Below, piece after piece: positions 1 to 7,312 of a stretch of 40,948 bases of DNA. The translations under genes and the position numbers were made by a program. Position 1 is the stretch's first letter; every line of letters begins with the position of its first letter. The notes under the pieces are model-generated. The model worked only from the letters and a program-made list of their open reading frames with translations, was not told where the DNA came from and did no database searches. The DNA comes from Paraburkholderia panacisoli. Its GTDB lineage: Bacteria > Pseudomonadota > Gammaproteobacteria > Burkholderiales > Burkholderiaceae. The DNA is taken from assembly GCF_008369935.1 (NCBI RefSeq), contig NZ_VTUZ01000065.1, positions 1-40,948 on the forward strand, read 5' to 3'.

Positions 1-246
1 CACATCCAGAGCCTGATCAATCCTCCGGGCAATCCGAAGGCGAAGTTCTTCCTCAATTCTGAATTACCGGCGAGTCCCGCCGAATGGCTCGCTACAGCCA
101 AACCTGAAGCGGACTCATGGTGGGGCGACTGGCGACAGTGGCTCGCCGAGCGTTCCGGCGAACGCCGGCCTGCGCCAGATACGCCAGGCAACGAACAGCA
201 CCCGCCGATTGCCGATGCCCCCGGCACCTACGTCGCTGAGATGTAA
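1..246 (+). CDS. phaC: Class I PHA synthase, C-terminal end (partial)
   Basis: The first 81 codons are open from the window edge and end at TAA 244-246. The peptide starts HIQSLINPPGNPKA, contains SWWGDWRQWLAERSG and ends in a GTYV-type tail. This is the characteristic last part of class I poly(3-hydroxyalkanoate) synthases, downstream of the catalytic His. PhaC polymerises (R)-3-hydroxyacyl-CoA on the surface of the PHA granule. The Cys-Asp-His residues lie outside the window. A phasin starts 52 bp downstream and a PHA depolymerase follows, so this is the start of a PHA granule locus. The call rests on the conserved W-rich C-terminus and the neighbours. Confidence 0.88.
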   Translation, partial: HIQSLINPPGNPKAKFFLNSELPASPAEWLATAKPEADSWWGDWRQWLAERSGERRPAPDTPGNEQHPPIADAPGTYVAEM

Positions 247-298
247 CGTCTGGGAACACTACGACTTTCATTCACATAACCCCTTCGGAGAATTTGAC

Positions 299-724
299 AT
301 GGAATCAAGCAACACCAAGAGTCTTTTTGCCGACTACACCCGGTTTTTCGGTCAGTTCAAGTTGCCCGGTTTCGACCTTGCCGCCATTCTGCAGCGGCGG
401 CGCAAAGACATCGAGGCGTTCGCGGCGCTCAACGCAACCACGCTCGCGGGCTTGCAGTCGCTCGGTCAAAAGCAGGCGGACATGCTGAACTCGACGGTGA
501 CCGGCCTGCAATCGTTGGTCACCAGGCAACCGGAGACTTCGGCGCGCAAGCCTCTTGCAAACGCGGGTGAACTGGTTCAACAGGCGCTGCACAGGGTCTT
601 GTCGAACGCGCAGGAAGTGACGAGTACGGTTTATACGACGCAGTCCGACAGCTATGCGATCGTCAGCAAGCGCGTCGCGGAGAACGTCGAAGATCTGAAG
701 GCACTTCTGCAACCGGCGAAGTAG
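299..724 (+). CDS. phaP: Phasin family protein (PHA granule-associated)
   Basis: This 141-residue protein has no signal peptide. It is largely amphipathic helix, with the phasin pattern F-x-(K/R)-LPGFDL near residues 18-25, a basic RRRKDIEAFAALN stretch, repeated LQSL segments and a Ser/Thr-rich helical C-terminus. Phasins coat PHA granules and control their size and number. The ATG at 299 was chosen because CGGAG lies about 8 bases upstream, and because an in-frame start at 209 would overlap the end of phaC with 30 residues unlike any phasin. It lies between phaC and the depolymerase gene, which supports the call. Confidence 0.87.
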   Translation: MESSNTKSLFADYTRFFGQFKLPGFDLAAILQRRRKDIEAFAALNATTLAGLQSLGQKQADMLNSTVTGLQSLVTRQPETSARKPLANAGELVQQALHRVLSNAQEVTSTVYTTQSDSYAIVSKRVAENVEDLKALLQPAK

Positions 725-744
725 CGCAGTATCGCAATACGAAC

Positions 745-770
745 AGGCGCCGACGCTCTGCGCGGCGCCT
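745..770 (+). terminator. GC-rich hairpin between phasin and depolymerase genes
   Basis: An 8-bp perfect inverted repeat, AGGCGCCG / CGGCGCCT, has a 10-base loop. It starts 21 bases after the phasin stop. No T-run follows, so it is either a weak terminator or an mRNA-stabilising/attenuating stem that would give more phasin than depolymerase. It covers the place where a ribosome site for an ATG at 774 would be, which argues for the 798 start of the next gene. Confidence 0.4.
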
Positions 771-797
771 CGCATGACAGTCACCCGGATAAGAGAA

Positions 798-1631
798 ATG
801 CTCAATACCCCTGAGTCTGTCTGCAACCTGCACATTCAGACAATCGATCTGGATGGTCAGACGCTGCGTGTCGGCATCCGGCGTGGCAGTGACAATTCCC
901 CGCCCTTGCTTATCTTCAACGGCGTGGGCGCGAACCTTGAGCTGGTCGAGCCGTTTGTCTCCGCCCTGGAGGATGTGAGCGTCATTGTCTTCGACATCCC
1001 CGGCGTCGGCGGATCGCCGGTTCCGCGCGTGCCGTATCGCTTCTCGACGCTCTCGGTGCTCAGCGACAGGCTGTTGTCGAAGCTGGGCTATAAAGGGCCC
1101 GTCGATGTGCTCGGCGTATCGTGGGGCGGCGCGCTCGCGCAGCAATTCGCGCATCTGTATCCCGTGCGTTGCCGCAGGCTGATTCTCGCGGCGACCTCGC
1201 CAGGCGTCGTCATGGTGCCGGCCAAGGTATCGGTGCTCGCGAAGCTCATCGGACCACGCCGCTACACGGACCCGGCATACCTCGAAGCGATTGGCGCCGA
1301 GATATATGGCGGAGCCTATCGGCGTGACCCTGCGTTGGTGAAGGAGCACAGCCGTCATATCCGTGCACCGCGGGGTCGCGGATATCTCTATCAACTACTG
1401 GCCGCCTGGGGATGGAGCAGTTTGCCCTGGCTCGGCAGCCTGCGCCAGACGACGCTCGTCATGCATGGTACCGATGACCCGATCGTGCCTTTGGTCAACG
1501 CGAAAATTCTCGCAGCCCGCATCCGCGATGCGACGTTGTACGTCATTGACGACGGCCATCTGTTCCTCGTCGCGCGCGCAAAGGAAGTTGCTCCCGTGGT
1601 GCGAAAATTCCTCCAGCAGGAGACGAATTGA
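798..1631 (+). CDS. phaZ: Intracellular PHA depolymerase, Pseudomonas PhaZ type
   Basis: An alpha/beta-hydrolase of 277 residues from this start. It follows the intracellular medium-chain-length PHA depolymerase of Pseudomonas closely: LLIFNGVGANLELVEPFV, FDIPGVGGSPVPRVPYRF, the nucleophile elbow GVSWGGALAQQFAH (Ser108), HGTDDPIVPL (acid near Asp226) and DDGHLFLV (His254). The reaction is hydrolysis of granule PHA to hydroxyacid oligomers and monomers. An ATG at 774 would add 8 residues, but its upstream bases form a hairpin and show no Shine-Dalgarno. GGA lies about 8 bases before 798. The gene lies downstream of phaC and phaP and overlaps the DUF445 gene by 4 bases. Burkholderiaceae usually carry other depolymerase types, so the Pseudomonas-like sequence is notable. 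Confidence 0.85.
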   Translation: MLNTPESVCNLHIQTIDLDGQTLRVGIRRGSDNSPPLLIFNGVGANLELVEPFVSALEDVSVIVFDIPGVGGSPVPRVPYRFSTLSVLSDRLLSKLGYKGPVDVLGVSWGGALAQQFAHLYPVRCRRLILAATSPGVVMVPAKVSVLAKLIGPRRYTDPAYLEAIGAEIYGGAYRRDPALVKEHSRHIRAPRGRGYLYQLLAAWGWSSLPWLGSLRQTTLVMHGTDDPIVPLVNAKILAARIRDATLYVIDDGHLFLVARAKEVAPVVRKFLQQETN

Positions 1632-2917
1632 GTTGCGTCACTGACAATGACAAAAGCCGGCAAGCCGTAGCAGCCGATGAGCGCGGAATCCGAAAAGAGG
1701 CGCGTTTGAAACGCATTCGGCGAACAGCGACGTGTTTGCTGGGCGTCATGATAGTGTTGCTGCTTGTTTGCGTCCTCTTTCAAGCCGACTATCCCTGGCT
1801 CGCTTGGCCGCGAGCGTTCGCGGAGGCCAGCGCGATCGGCGCGATAGCGGACTGGTACGCCGTGGTCGCATTGTTCCGGCATCCCTTTGGTCTACCGATC
1901 CCGCATACGGCGATTATCGAACAAAACCACCATCGGATCGCAGAGAGTCTGGGCAGCTTCGTTGAGGAAAATTTCCTGACACCGGAAGTCGTCATCGGCA
2001 GGCTGAGCGGCCACGACACTGCCAAAGCGCTGGCGGATTGGCTCGTCAAGCCGGCAAACAGCCAGGCGATTGCAGACGTGGTCGCAGACTCGCTTCCTGG
2101 TTTGCTTGAAGGAATCGACGATGAGGACTTCGCGCGATTCCTCGATCGCCTTGTGATCCCACAACTGCGCACGCTCGATGTGTCGCGCATCGCGGGCAAT
2201 ATGCTGAAGGTCATGACCGACGGCAATCGACATCAGCCTCTGCTGGACCATGGACTTGGGGCGCTGGAGCTTTGGCTGACGAACAACGCGGGGATGCTCA
2301 AGGCGAAGTTCAGCGCGGCGTCGCGCTACACGCCTGCGCAGCTTGACGCGTACATCGTCAACAAATTCGTCGAAGGCATCATTGCGCTGCTTCGCGAGGT
2401 GGTCGCGAATCAGGACCATGAGCTTCGTCGCCAGTTCGATGGGGCGCTTCAGGATCTGATTCTGCAACTTCAGACATCCCACATCCATCGCCGTTTTGGC
2501 AAGACGTTGATGCGCGACTATGTTCGGCATTTCAGGAACGGGCGTCACGCTAGCGCGCTTCTCGACTACATCCGCACGCGCGTGACGGCCGAGGTCTATC
2601 GCGAGCAGTCGCTCGTTCGAAGCGTGAGCACCGGCGTGCTGGTTTCGCTCGGCGAGAGCATCCGGCGCTCGCCTGCGCTCCAGCAGAAGTTAAACGCGTG
2701 GTGGCTGGGTCTCGCGCACAAGCTCGTGGTGCGCTATCGGCGTCAGATCTCGGCGCTCATTATCGGCGTCGTGAAAGGCTGGAATGCCAAGGAAGCCAGT
2801 CGGAAGATTGAAGCAGAAATTGGTCGCGACCTACAGTACATCCGGATCAACGGGACGTTCGTAGGAGGTGTCGTCGGCGTTTTACTTCATGCAACCACAT
2901 TGCTTGTGAGCAGGTGA
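1628..2917 (+). CDS. DUF445 family membrane protein
   Basis: A 429-residue protein with an N-terminal transmembrane helix (about residues 33-51), the DUF445 hallmark AIADWYAVVALFRHPFGLPIPHTAII (residues 72-97, given here in part), a long helical soluble middle and a hydrophobic C-terminal segment (about 412-427). The molecular function of DUF445 proteins is not established. It begins at a TTG that overlaps the TGA of the depolymerase gene, implying translational coupling; no ATG is in frame before the first membrane helix. A role in the envelope alongside PHA metabolism would be speculation. Confidence 0.85.
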   Translation: MSCVTDNDKSRQAVAADERGIRKEARLKRIRRTATCLLGVMIVLLLVCVLFQADYPWLAWPRAFAEASAIGAIADWYAVVALFRHPFGLPIPHTAIIEQNHHRIAESLGSFVEENFLTPEVVIGRLSGHDTAKALADWLVKPANSQAIADVVADSLPGLLEGIDDEDFARFLDRLVIPQLRTLDVSRIAGNMLKVMTDGNRHQPLLDHGLGALELWLTNNAGMLKAKFSAASRYTPAQLDAYIVNKFVEGIIALLREVVANQDHELRRQFDGALQDLILQLQTSHIHRRFGKTLMRDYVRHFRNGRHASALLDYIRTRVTAEVYREQSLVRSVSTGVLVSLGESIRRSPALQQKLNAWWLGLAHKLVVRYRRQISALIIGVVKGWNAKEASRKIEAEIGRDLQYIRINGTFVGGVVGVLLHATTLLVSR

Positions 2918-3404
2918 AGCTCAATTTGCCCTTGAGCTCAAGCAGCAGCGCCGGGACCGGCTGCAAGCGGAGGGGCCCAAGGCAGTAACGCTGGCTCGCA
3001 TGCGGCATCGCTATCCGACGCTGGTATTGATTCGGCCTTCGAACAGTTTATCGGCCAGATTCTTCAGATAGCTTGCAGGCTGCAGTACGGCGCCGCCTCT
3101 TCCTTGGCATCGCAAAACAATTCGGGTAACCAGGAGAGCGGGGCATCTGCAACGGATTATTCCAATCTCCTTGATCAAGCGCTTGAGGCCGCCCGAGCGC
3201 CATCTGGATCGAAATCGCGAGTTCGCCGCTTGCGAGGTGTGACGGCCTTTACAATACCGATTTGTCCGGTAAGAAGAGCGCCTATCGACCTTTTCTGCAG
3301 CGCGGCGCGACACACCATCTGCGCTCGCGTTCTACGACTGAGACCACCGGGCCTACGATGCGTAGAGGCCCGAAAAGGATAGCGGCAATACGACTGTTAA
3401 GCGC
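2918..3404. other. Intergenic stretch without a recognised gene
   Basis: There are 487 bases between the DUF445 gene and the convergent ohrR. Short open frames exist on both strands, but none has a convincing ribosome site or a recognisable domain. A small stem (GCTCAA / TTGAGC, 2919-2937) follows the DUF445 stop. A second hairpin is listed at 3348-3372. The middle may be a decayed gene, but I cannot identify it. Confidence 0.5.
3348..3372 (-). terminator. Hairpin downstream of ohrR
   Basis: CGGGCC-TACG / CGTA-GA-GGCCCG forms a 10-bp stem with a two-base bulge and a three-base loop, 33 bases beyond the stop codon of the minus-strand ohrR. There is no T-run on the minus strand, so termination efficiency is uncertain. 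Confidence 0.35.
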
Positions 3405-3857
3405 TCATTCGGCGTTTTGTACTGACTTGATAAGATTGTTCCGCAGCGCCACGATCGCCTTCTGCACTTTGGCGAACTCGTCTGGCGCGAGGCCAGTCGC
3501 CCCTGAGAGACTCATAGTTAGGGCTTTTTCGCGCAGCCGTCGACCGTTTTTCGTGAGCCTGACCCGCACCTGACGCTCATCTTCGGGATCGCGCTGCCTC
3601 TCCAGATAACCCATCACCTCGAGCTTCTTCAGCATCGGCGTGAGCGTGTTGGATTCGAGAAACAGCTTTTCGCCCAGACCGCTGACGGTCTGGTTGTCTT
3701 CCTCCCAAAGCGCAACGATCGTGATGTATTGCGTGTAAGTGAGCCCAAGCTCTTCGAGCATCGGCTTGTATGCCTTGCCGAACGCCAGGTTCGCGGAGTA
3801 GATCGCAAAGCACAGATAGTCTGAGAGCGGCACCGCCGCTTGGTTCGTAGTTTTCAT
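3405..3857 (-). CDS. ohrR: OhrR, organic-peroxide-sensing MarR family repressor
   Basis: A 150-residue winged-helix protein of the MarR family. The N-terminal LSDYLCFAIYSANLAFGKAY carries the reactive cysteine of OhrR proteins (Cys16). LGLTYTQYITIVALWEE and the recognition region FLESNTLTPMLKKLEVMGYL with the wing DERQVRVRLT follow. OhrR represses ohr until organic hydroperoxides oxidise this Cys. Its own promoter holds a perfect ATCGCATGCGAT palindrome (3913-3924), and similar sites lie before both ohr genes (5433, 6085), so autoregulation and control of both ohr copies are likely. The start is ATG 3857. Three other genes separate it from the second ohr, yet the shared operator makes one regulon. 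Confidence 0.9.
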   Translation of the reverse strand: MKTTNQAAVPLSDYLCFAIYSANLAFGKAYKPMLEELGLTYTQYITIVALWEEDNQTVSGLGEKLFLESNTLTPMLKKLEVMGYLERQRDPEDERQVRVRLTKNGRRLREKALTMSLSGATGLAPDEFAKVQKAIVALRNNLIKSVQNAE

Positions 3858-3910
3858 CTGTATCCTCTTTGGCTAGAGCCTGATGTTTCACAACACATAC
3901 GAAGCGTGAT

Positions 3911-3938
3911 ATATCGCATGCGATTATATCGCAATATA
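3911..3938. promoter_or_regulatory. Putative OhrR operator upstream of ohrR
   Basis: ATCGCATGCGAT (3913-3924) is a perfect 12-bp palindrome. It is followed by a half-like ATATCGCAATAT (3927-3938) in an AT-rich promoter region about 55 bases upstream of the ohrR start. The same core recurs before both ohr genes. Confidence 0.72.
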
Positions 3939-4088
3939 ACGAACGTCGCGCCGCTGCCGCATAGAGTGCAGCAATCGGTTGTCACTTTCACGGGCCCAGC
4001 TATTTCCCATCGTAGAGGTCTTGCGACGGCGCCTGACTGCCGCTATGGCCGTTGCTGGTCGAGAGCGCCTTTGGCGCCGTGGTTCGCT

Positions 4089-4481
4089 TCAGGCCGGCAC
4101 GCGATACAGGGCGCCGAGCTTGTTGCCGTCCGGATCGCGCAGATAGGCGAGATAGAGGCTGCCCAACGCGGCCCGACGCACGCCGGGCGGCGCCTCAGCC
4201 GATTTTCCACAGTTGGCGACCCCGGCGGCATGCCACCGATCGACCTGCTCGGTCGACTGGCAGGTAAAGCCGATCGTTCCACCATTGGCAGGGGTAGCCG
4301 GCTGACCATCGACCGGCTGGGTGATAATGAAAAGCGCCGTGTGGGCGCGATACACATAGCGCCGGCGCTGATCGTTGTCATCGCTGAGACCTTCTCCATA
4401 GCCGAGCGCGCCTAGCACCGCATCGTAGAAGTGCTTTGCTTTTTTCAGGTCGTTGGTGCCGACCACTACGTGACTGAACAT
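4089..4481 (-). CDS. VOC (glyoxalase/bleomycin resistance) superfamily protein
   Basis: A 130-residue single-domain protein starting MFSHVVVGTNDLKKAKHFYDAVLGALGY. It ends with YLRDPDGNKLGALYRVPA, the usual C-terminal VOC metal-site region. The family includes glyoxalase I-like lyases, dioxygenases and resistance proteins; the substrate cannot be read from sequence. The second of two nearby ATGs (4481) was chosen because the first (4490) directly abuts the AAGGAAG ribosome site. It sits among the organic-peroxide genes, transcribed towards ohrR, so an electrophile-detoxification role is plausible inference. Confidence 0.82.
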   Translation of the reverse strand: MFSHVVVGTNDLKKAKHFYDAVLGALGYGEGLSDDNDQRRRYVYRAHTALFIITQPVDGQPATPANGGTIGFTCQSTEQVDRWHAAGVANCGKSAEAPPGVRRAALGSLYLAYLRDPDGNKLGALYRVPA

Positions 4482-4587
4482 TGTTTCCATCTTCCTTAGT
4501 CAATAAACCACGACCCATCCGATGCTGTGACCGTCGCGCATGAGGAACGAAGATGCGCCACGGCCCAGCAACGGAGGAATGCACGGT

Positions 4588-4860
4588 CTAGTGGTGCGCG
4601 AAGAGGCTATCGCGCGGCGTCACGGCGACATGGCTCCCCGCTTGGGACAGTCCGGAGACTGCACCGCCGTACGCCTCTTCCGAGCCAGTTACGTTGTCGC
4701 GTTCGGCGGCGACGGTTCGCATACTCTGACCGCTTTGCGACGCCGGTGCGCCAACCGAGGGCTTGTAGAAGGGGGCCGGTCCATAGCCGCCGGCGAACGC
4801 GGGTGCGGTGGCGGACGCCAAAACGGGGGCGAGCAGTGCAACGATGAGCTTGGTTCTCAT
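4588..4860 (-). CDS. Small exported DUF4148-like protein
   Basis: A 90-residue protein with a clear Sec signal peptide: MRTKLIVALLAPVLASATAPAFA, with a likely cut after AFA at residue 23. The mature part is Gly/Ser/Pro-rich and ends in SLFAHH. This A-H-H tail recurs in the exported DUF4148 protein at 18463-18804 (ending GSFYAHH). Such small secreted proteins are common and multi-copy in Burkholderiaceae; their function is unknown. It lies just downstream of ohr copy 1 on the same strand, with a symmetrical repeat between them, so read-through under peroxide stress is possible. Confidence 0.65.
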   Translation of the reverse strand: MRTKLIVALLAPVLASATAPAFAGGYGPAPFYKPSVGAPASQSGQSMRTVAAERDNVTGSEEAYGGAVSGLSQAGSHVAVTPRDSLFAHH

Positions 4861-4891
4861 GATGGGAATTCCCTAAAAAGATGTTCGGTGA

Positions 4892-4905
4892 GAGGCACGT
4901 GCCTC
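4892..4905. repeat. 14-bp perfect palindrome downstream of ohr copy 1
   Basis: GAGGCACGTGCCTC lies 26 bases beyond the ohr stop. A second copy of the core (GCACGTGCC) follows at about 4914-4923. On the minus strand a TTTTT lies some 17 bases further on. It may be a weak terminator or an RNA-stabilising stem between ohr and the small exported gene. Confidence 0.4.
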
Positions 4906-4930
4906 AGCGAGATGCACGTGCCTTGGCGGA

Positions 4931-5377
4931 TCACACCGTGACGATGTTCGTGCTGATCTCGATGTTGCCGCGCACAGACTTCGAATATGGGCAGATCTGA
5001 TGGGCCGCGTGCGCGATTTTCTCGACGACGTCCTTAGCCAGACCCGGCACGCGGACGGTGAACTCGGCGCCGAGGAACCACGCGGTACCGGTCTGCCCAA
5101 TGTTGACCTTGATGTCCACGGAATAGTCGGGCGGCAGCGTGACCTTCTTCATCGAGGCCGCAATCCCGAACACGGTGGTGTAGCAGGCTGACCACGCGCC
5201 CGCAAACAACTTCTCTGCTGTCGGGTGCGGCTCGGTGGCGATGAACTCGAGGCTTTCAACGCCGGGCGCTGTCAGCTTGAGGTCGAAGACGCCGAACTCG
5301 CCGCGCTGGAGATTGGGGTCGCGATTGACCGTGGCGTGGGTGTTGCCTGAGGCGAGGACTTTTTCGATCTTTTCCAT
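4931..5377 (-). CDS. ohr: Ohr, organic hydroperoxide resistance protein (copy 1)
   Basis: A 148-residue OsmC/Ohr-family thiol peroxidase. The catalytic cysteines are in AGAWSACY (Cys65) and HQICPYS (Cys129). The supporting Arg19 (VNRDP) and Glu49 (ATEPHP) are also present. Ohr reduces fatty-acid and other organic hydroperoxides, using lipoylated proteins as electron donors. It starts MEKIEKVLASGNTHATVNRD and is of full family length. It is one half of a tandem duplication with 5582-6028 (roughly 75% identical by eye). Putative OhrR sites lie at 5433-5444 and 5489-5500. Confidence 0.93.
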   Translation of the reverse strand: MEKIEKVLASGNTHATVNRDPNLQRGEFGVFDLKLTAPGVESLEFIATEPHPTAEKLFAGAWSACYTTVFGIAASMKKVTLPPDYSVDIKVNIGQTGTAWFLGAEFTVRVPGLAKDVVEKIAHAAHQICPYSKSVRGNIEISTNIVTV

Positions 5378-5432
5378 GATGGATTCCTTCGTGAATAAGG
5401 GTGTTAAGCGTATTTAAATAGCGTGATATGTA

Positions 5433-5500
5433 ATCGCATGCGATACATAATGGGCGAAGATGCTGCCGATGTAAATCGTATAAGAGTTAATCGCATACGA
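5433..5500. promoter_or_regulatory. Pair of putative OhrR operators upstream of ohr copy 1
   Basis: A perfect ATCGCATGCGAT lies at 5433-5444, and an imperfect copy AATCGCATACGA at 5489-5500. They are about 56 bases apart, in an AT-rich promoter region that starts 55 bases upstream of the ATG. The spacing is repeated before ohr copy 2. Confidence 0.7.
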
Positions 5501-5581
5501 GTTTAAGAGGACATGAGTGAGTACCATGCGTTGACCAGATTCCTCAACCATATTTTGGTGAGACCCGTATGCCTTGTCCGA

Positions 5582-6028
5582 TCACACCGTGACGACGTTC
5601 AGGCCGACCTCGATGTTGCCGTGCACAGCCTTCGAGTACGGGCAGAGCTGATGGGCCAGGTGCGCGAGTGTCTCGACGACTTCCGTTGCCAGACCCGGCA
5701 CGCGGATGGTGAACTCGGCGCCGATGCAATGCCCGGCCCCGACCGACCCAATGCTGACCTGGATGTCCACGGAATAGTCGGACGGCAGCGTGACCTTCTT
5801 CATCGAGGCCGCAATCTCGAACGCGCTGATGTAACAGGCCGACCACGCCCCCGAAAACAACTGCTCGGCTCTCGGATGCAACTCGGTGGCGATGAACTCG
5901 CGGTTTTCACCGCCGGGCGCTGACAGCTTGAGGTCGAGGACGCCGAGCTCACCGCGCTGGACATTCGGGTCGCGATTGATCGTGGCGTGGCTGTTGCCTG
6001 AGTGGAGGACTTGATCGATCTTGGTCAT
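5582..6028 (-). CDS. Ohr, organic hydroperoxide resistance protein (copy 2)
   Basis: A 148-residue paralogue of the adjacent ohr. It keeps Arg19, Glu49, Cys65 (GAWSACY) and Cys129 (HQLCPYS), so it should be an active thiol peroxidase. It differs mainly in surface residues and in the region around residues 95-101 (SVGAGHC), where it has an extra cysteine. Gene and promoter were duplicated together: starts and operator cores of the two copies are each about 651 bases apart. Both copies keep intact active sites, so subfunctionalisation (different peroxides or induction) is possible. Confidence 0.92.
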   Translation of the reverse strand: MTKIDQVLHSGNSHATINRDPNVQRGELGVLDLKLSAPGGENREFIATELHPRAEQLFSGAWSACYISAFEIAASMKKVTLPSDYSVDIQVSIGSVGAGHCIGAEFTIRVPGLATEVVETLAHLAHQLCPYSKAVHGNIEVGLNVVTV

Positions 6029-6079
6029 GTTGGATTCCTTTGTGAATAAGGGTGCTAATCGGCGTTAAATCGGATGCGA

Positions 6080-6150
6080 TGCAATCGCATGCGTTGCATG
6101 ATGAGGGAGGGGTTGACGAATGTCAATCGCAAAAGATTTAATCGCATGCG
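6080..6150. promoter_or_regulatory. Pair of putative OhrR operators upstream of ohr copy 2
   Basis: TGCAATCGCATGCGTTGCA (6080-6098) is a near-perfect palindrome around CGCATGCG. A second site, TTAATCGCATGCG, ends at 6150. The 56-base distance between cores is the same as before ohr copy 1. Confidence 0.7.
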
Positions 6151-6674
6151 TGTGTTTGATAGGGCGAACCAGGATCCTGCAGCGGCTAGCGTGATGTCGC
6201 CTGTCTAACGCGCTGTCGCACGGGCCGCGCTGTCTCGTCCATTACCAGGGTGTAGGCCAATGAGCCATCGTGTAATCGACGCGGAGTCGGCCAGTGACGT
6301 GATTTCCAGGTGGGCAACCGACCTTTCCGGGCAAGCGCGATCCACTCATTTGCATGGTGTCTCTCTGTGTCAGGGGGCGTCAGTTCGCGACGGCTTACCG
6401 CAGGGGCAACCGCTGCTGTGGGCTCGCCGGGGGCGGTCGACCCGTCTACCCGGCACGCTCCGCAGTCCGGTGAACGGCGGTGCCGTGAACTGTCAACTTC
6501 CCAGAAATCGCCAGTAAAACCGCGCCGTACTTGACGGTATGAATATCATAGTTATATTCTTCGCTCACCCTATGCGATGCGTGAGACGTCACGAATCGTC
6601 CGACAAAAGCAGCCCGGCGCCGGTTGCGCAACGCGAATCCGTTCGCTCGCACACTTTCTTAATGGAGCACTGAA
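6151..6674. other. Promoter region without a recognised gene
   Basis: This is the rest of the gap between ohr copy 2 and the divergent cysteine hydrolase. Short open frames here are arginine-rich, out-of-context translations with no domain. The only clear signal is the symmetrical AT-rich element near 6537-6559, listed separately. Confidence 0.5.
6537..6559 (+). promoter_or_regulatory. Putative HxlR operator before the cysteine hydrolase gene
   Basis: GTATGAATATCATAGTTAT (6537-6555) matches 14 of 19 positions, in reverse orientation, with an element at 8994-9012 just before the HxlR-family gene. GAATAT-CATAGTT-ATATTC (6541-6559) is an inverted repeat. Its place about 115-135 bases before the start, and the sharing with the regulator's own promoter, suggest it is the operator for this operon. 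Confidence 0.5.
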
Positions 6675-7298
6675 ATGTCCAACCCTGCATATGACGCGGA
6701 GCGCACCGGACTGTTACTGGTCGACCCATACAACGACTTTCTCTCGGATGGCGGCAAGCTCTTTCCGATGCTTCGCGACATCGCCGCAGACGTCCGACTG
6801 CTCGACAATCTCCGCGCCGCGGTCGATACCGCGCGAAAAGCAGCTATTCAGGTTGTCTACGTCCCGCATCGCCGCTGGCAACCCGGTGATTACGACAACT
6901 GGGATCATCCGAATCCGACTCAACGTCTCGTGCAGCAGCGCCACACGTTCGCAAAGGGGACGTGGGGCGGCGAATGGTATCCGGACTTTGTGCCGCAGGA
7001 AGGCGACATCATCGTCCAGGAGCACTGGGGTCAGAGCGGGTTTGCGAACACCGATCTCGACTTTCAGCTTAAACAGCAAGGCATCACGCATGTGATCGTC
7101 GTCGGTCTGCTGGCGAATACCTGTATTGAGTCCACGAGCCGCTTCGCCATGGAACTGGGCTATCACGTCACGCTCGTGCGAGACGCAACGGCCGCTTTCA
7201 CCAAGGAAATGATGCGCGCCGCACACGATCTGAACGGCCCGACTTTCGCCCATGAAATCCTGACGACGGCACAGCTGGTGGCCGCACTTCCCGCCTGA
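6675..7298 (+). CDS. Isochorismatase-like cysteine hydrolase
   Basis: A 207-residue protein of the isochorismatase/nicotinamidase superfamily. Asp17 (LLLVDPYNDF) and Cys150 (VVGLLANTCIESTSR) are the catalytic acid and nucleophile. The third residue, usually Lys about 6 before the conserved Phe, is His117 here (VQEHWGQSGFANTDLD). This is a known subgroup variation by my recollection, but it makes the exact reaction uncertain; amide or N-carbamoyl hydrolysis is likelier than isochorismate cleavage. The ATG follows GGAGCACTGAA. Only 14 bases separate it from the aldehyde dehydrogenase gene, so the two form an operon, probably controlled by the HxlR protein at 9045. Confidence 0.85.
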   Translation: MSNPAYDAERTGLLLVDPYNDFLSDGGKLFPMLRDIAADVRLLDNLRAAVDTARKAAIQVVYVPHRRWQPGDYDNWDHPNPTQRLVQQRHTFAKGTWGGEWYPDFVPQEGDIIVQEHWGQSGFANTDLDFQLKQQGITHVIVVGLLANTCIESTSRFAMELGYHVTLVRDATAAFTKEMMRAAHDLNGPTFAHEILTTAQLVAALPA

Positions 7299-7312
7299 TC
7301 ACAAGGAACACC

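Noticed and set aside
3011..3313. Minus-strand frame ending VLQPASYLKNLADKLFEGRI, faintly like the end of plasmid replication initiators
   Set aside because: Only about 20 residues look suggestive, there is no start signal and the rest is noise; too weak to call a replication gene remnant.
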